Positions 4,820-6,005 of a stretch of 6,005 nt of DNA are shown piece after piece (position 1 is the first letter of the stretch; every line of letters starts with the position of its first letter). The notes beneath the pieces were generated by a model that was given only the letters and a program-made list of their open reading frames with translations, had not been told where the DNA came from and did no database searches. This stretch comes from RYN-433 sp036558265 (GTDB taxonomy: Bacteria > Planctomycetota > Phycisphaerae > Tepidisphaerales > Tepidisphaeraceae): NCBI GenBank assembly GCA_036558265.1, contig DATBFY010000687.1:1-6005 (forward strand), given 5' to 3'. Position numbers and translations under genes: made by a program.

Positions 4820-4860
4820 TAGCGGCTGGGCTTGCCCAGCGCCTTCCCACGAAGCCGCTA
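4820..4860. repeat. Nested palindrome overlapping the stop of the DUF5071 gene
   Basis: The outer arms TAGCGGCT (4820-4827) and AGCCGCTA (4853-4860) are perfect inverted repeats. An inner hairpin GCTGGG-CTTG-CCCAGC (4825-4830 with 4835-4840) shares three bases with the left outer arm, so the two folds partly compete. The TAG stop of the DUF5071 gene (4858-4860) is the end of the outer arm. The core GCTGGGCAAGCCCAGC (minus-strand reading) resembles a dispersed planctomycete palindrome, from memory. No U-tract follows on the minus strand. Confidence 0.5.
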
Positions 4861-5265
4861 TGCGCCGCGACTTCCCCACAGTTCCATCAACGCGTCCCGC
4901 GCAACCTCTCCCAGTTCCCCCGCCCGCTCCCCGTCCGTCGGCCGCTCCGCCAGCCGCGTCAACTCCGCCCGGAACTGCTCCGCAACGCGCGCGGGCATTT
5001 TGCTGACCAGACGCACGATGCACCAATACTTCCAGATGTCGTCCGCCCCACGAAGCACGTCCCAGACCAGCGGCGCCACCTGCTCGGACAAGCTCGCGAG
5101 AAGATCCCCGATCGGACCCGCCACCGGCCAATTGCAATCCTGCAACCATTCGAGCAGCTCCGGCAGGACCGGCGCCACCGCCGGATACCCGAGCAACACC
5201 ACCGCCCGCGCGCGCTCCAGGTCACGCTTATCCCGCGGCAGCAGTTCTCGCACGTCGATCGTCAC
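4858..5265 (-). CDS. DUF5071-family protein
   Basis: The protein is 135 aa from a GTG at 5265, with GGAGG 10 nt upstream (5276-5280). The frame stays open to 5544, but that extension is low-complexity Gly/Arg/Ala sequence antisense to the lipoprotein gene, so it is not part of the protein. The family is recognised from memory by its conserved segments: LLPRDKRDLERA near residues 8-19, LPELLEWLQDCNWPVA near 34-49, DDIWKYWCI near 75-83 and the RPTDGE loop near 108-113. DUF5071 proteins are small, helical and soluble, with no known biochemical function, and usually span about 120-140 residues, so this copy looks complete. No signal peptide is present. It heads a run of three minus-strand small genes and starts 45 bp from the divergent lipoprotein start. 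Confidence 0.82.
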   Translation of the reverse strand: MTIDVRELLPRDKRDLERARAVVLLGYPAVAPVLPELLEWLQDCNWPVAGPIGDLLASLSEQVAPLVWDVLRGADDIWKYWCIVRLVSKMPARVAEQFRAELTRLAERPTDGERAGELGEVARDALMELWGSRGA

Positions 5266-5310
5266 AGCCTCGAAACCTCCGTCGGCGCACGACGTCAAAC
5301 GTGTGCGCAG

Positions 5311-5832
5311 GTGAACTATACCACCCTCGCCATCTCCGCCGCACTGTTGGTCGGCTGCACGCGCAACCCAACCGCGGCAAATTACCCCGCGCGCCCCGCG
5401 ACCGGCCCCGCCACGCGCGACACCACACGCCCCGTGACAACGCGCCCGACCCTGCAACCCATCGACCTCCATTACACCATCTACCTCGCCCGGCTCGACG
5501 TCCACACCACCATCACGCCCGACGGCCTCCTCCGCAGCGTCCAAATCCAGAACAAGAGCTTCGGGCCCAACGACATCGACCCGAAAAACCAGCGCGTCGA
5601 GGTTCGCCAGGGCCGGCTGAACCAGGACCAGATCCTCGAGCTGGCCCGCCTCTTCGCCACGTGGGATTCCCTCTCACAAACGCCCTACGGCGGCGTCGCG
5701 GACGGCGGACAGGTCTCGATCCGCTACGGCGACAAAACCGTATCCGGCCAAAGCCACGTCCCCGCCCAAGTCTCCGACGTGCATACCCGCATCGTCGAGC
5801 TCACCCGCAGCATGCCCATCGTTAACCCGTGA
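5311..5832 (+). CDS. Small putative lipoprotein, function unknown
   Basis: The protein is 173 aa from a GTG at 5311. The N-terminus VNYTTLAISAALLVGC gives a lipobox LVGC with Cys16, which predicts lipid attachment after a short signal. The signal lacks the usual Lys/Arg at its start, so the start codon is less certain than the rest. A Thr/Pro/Arg-rich linker (about residues 17-50) precedes a compact domain (about 51-173). That domain includes IDLHYTIYLARLDVHTTITPDG, a strand RSVQIQN, a helix DQILELARLFATWDSL, then QVSIRYGDKTVSG and a closing helix DVHTRIVELTR. The overall order suggests a small alpha/beta domain, but I recognise no family. The frame is open far upstream to 4777, but that part is Arg/Pro-rich antisense of the DUF5071 gene and is not coding. 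Upstream, only a weak AGG abuts the GTG. Confidence 0.65.
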   Translation: MNYTTLAISAALLVGCTRNPTAANYPARPATGPATRDTTRPVTTRPTLQPIDLHYTIYLARLDVHTTITPDGLLRSVQIQNKSFGPNDIDPKNQRVEVRQGRLNQDQILELARLFATWDSLSQTPYGGVADGGQVSIRYGDKTVSGQSHVPAQVSDVHTRIVELTRSMPIVNP

Positions 5833-6005
5833 GATCAGGACCGCCACCCGCCCGCTTGACCGCTCCGCCCGGTTTCGCGAATCAACCGAGTCCAACCGCC
5901 CATTAGTTAGGCAGCGGTTCAGTCTGAAATGCCCCTCGCCCGATCCCTGGACCGACTCGCCAACCCGCCACGCGCCAAGCCCCCGACAGACCGCCAATTT
6001 CACAT
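5833..6005. other. Terminal 173 bp with no recognised gene
   Basis: A weak 5-bp hairpin CGGTT/AACCG (5870-5874 with 5884-5888) lies about 40 bp past the lipoprotein stop and has no T-tract. An ATG at 5929 opens a frame that runs off the window with C/G-ending codons (MPLARSLDRLANPP...). It has no ribosome site and no recognisable domain, so it may be the start of a gene or chance. The opposite-strand reading is antisense to the lipoprotein over much of its length and has no family features. Confidence 0.3.

Noticed and set aside
4777..5310. Upstream 178 codons of the frame that contains the lipoprotein
   Set aside because: This part is the antisense of the DUF5071 gene and is Arg/Pro/His-rich. 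The lipobox signal sits directly after the GTG at 5311.
5266..5544. N-terminal 93-codon extension of the DUF5071 frame
   Set aside because: It is Gly/Arg/Ala low-complexity sequence antisense to the lipoprotein. The family begins near the GTG at 5265, which has GGAGG upstream.
5674..6003. Minus-strand frame at the right edge
   Set aside because: Half of it is antisense to the lipoprotein gene, and it has no recognisable domain or ribosome site.

Overview
The window is high-GC bacterial DNA. It has a mixed set of secreted proteins, small orphan genes and many short intergenic palindromes. The best guess at a host is a planctomycete (Planctomycetes/Phycisphaerae-like). The basis is an eight-bladed PQQ-type propeller protein with a signal peptide, a vanadium-haloperoxidase/PAP2-type enzyme, and several intergenic palindromes of types I associate from memory with planctomycete genomes. 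No rRNA or other taxonomic marker is present, so this assignment is inference.

Layout, left to right. Positions 1-816 (+) hold the 3' part of a vanadium-dependent haloperoxidase/PAP2-superfamily gene with a complete active-site signature. It converges on a 402-aa minus-strand gene (861-2069) for an exported coiled-coil protein. That protein resembles the periplasmic domain of a Wzz/GumC-type polysaccharide co-polymerase but stops where the second membrane helix should begin. Upstream, on the same strand, is a secreted eight-bladed beta-propeller protein (2229-3389). The 159-bp gap between these two holds a terminator-like repeat hairpin and then a candidate promoter. Positions 3390-3621 form a divergent intergenic region with a perfect 11-bp inverted repeat and candidate promoters for both sides. 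A 68-aa two-helix membrane protein follows (3622-3828, +), then about 110 bp of stacked palindromic repeats (3828-3940). The right third carries three small minus-strand genes: an orphan 118-aa Trp-rich protein (4015-4371), an orphan 87-aa protein (4515-4778) and a DUF5071-family protein (4858-5265). A plus-strand gene for a small predicted lipoprotein (5311-5832) diverges from the DUF5071 gene. The last 173 bp contain no recognised gene.

The clearest large-scale signal is compositional. The + strand is G-rich over C from about position 500 to about 3480 and C-rich over G from about 3520 to the end, whichever strand the genes are on. The switch lies on the 11-bp inverted repeat. This could mark a replication terminus, an inversion junction or an assembly join.

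Functional links between the genes are weak. The left half encodes exported or cell-envelope proteins. The small minus-strand genes on the right look like lineage-restricted accessory genes separated by repeats. I see no CRISPR array, transposase, tRNA, rRNA or recognisable defence system, and no clear evidence of a new multi-gene system.
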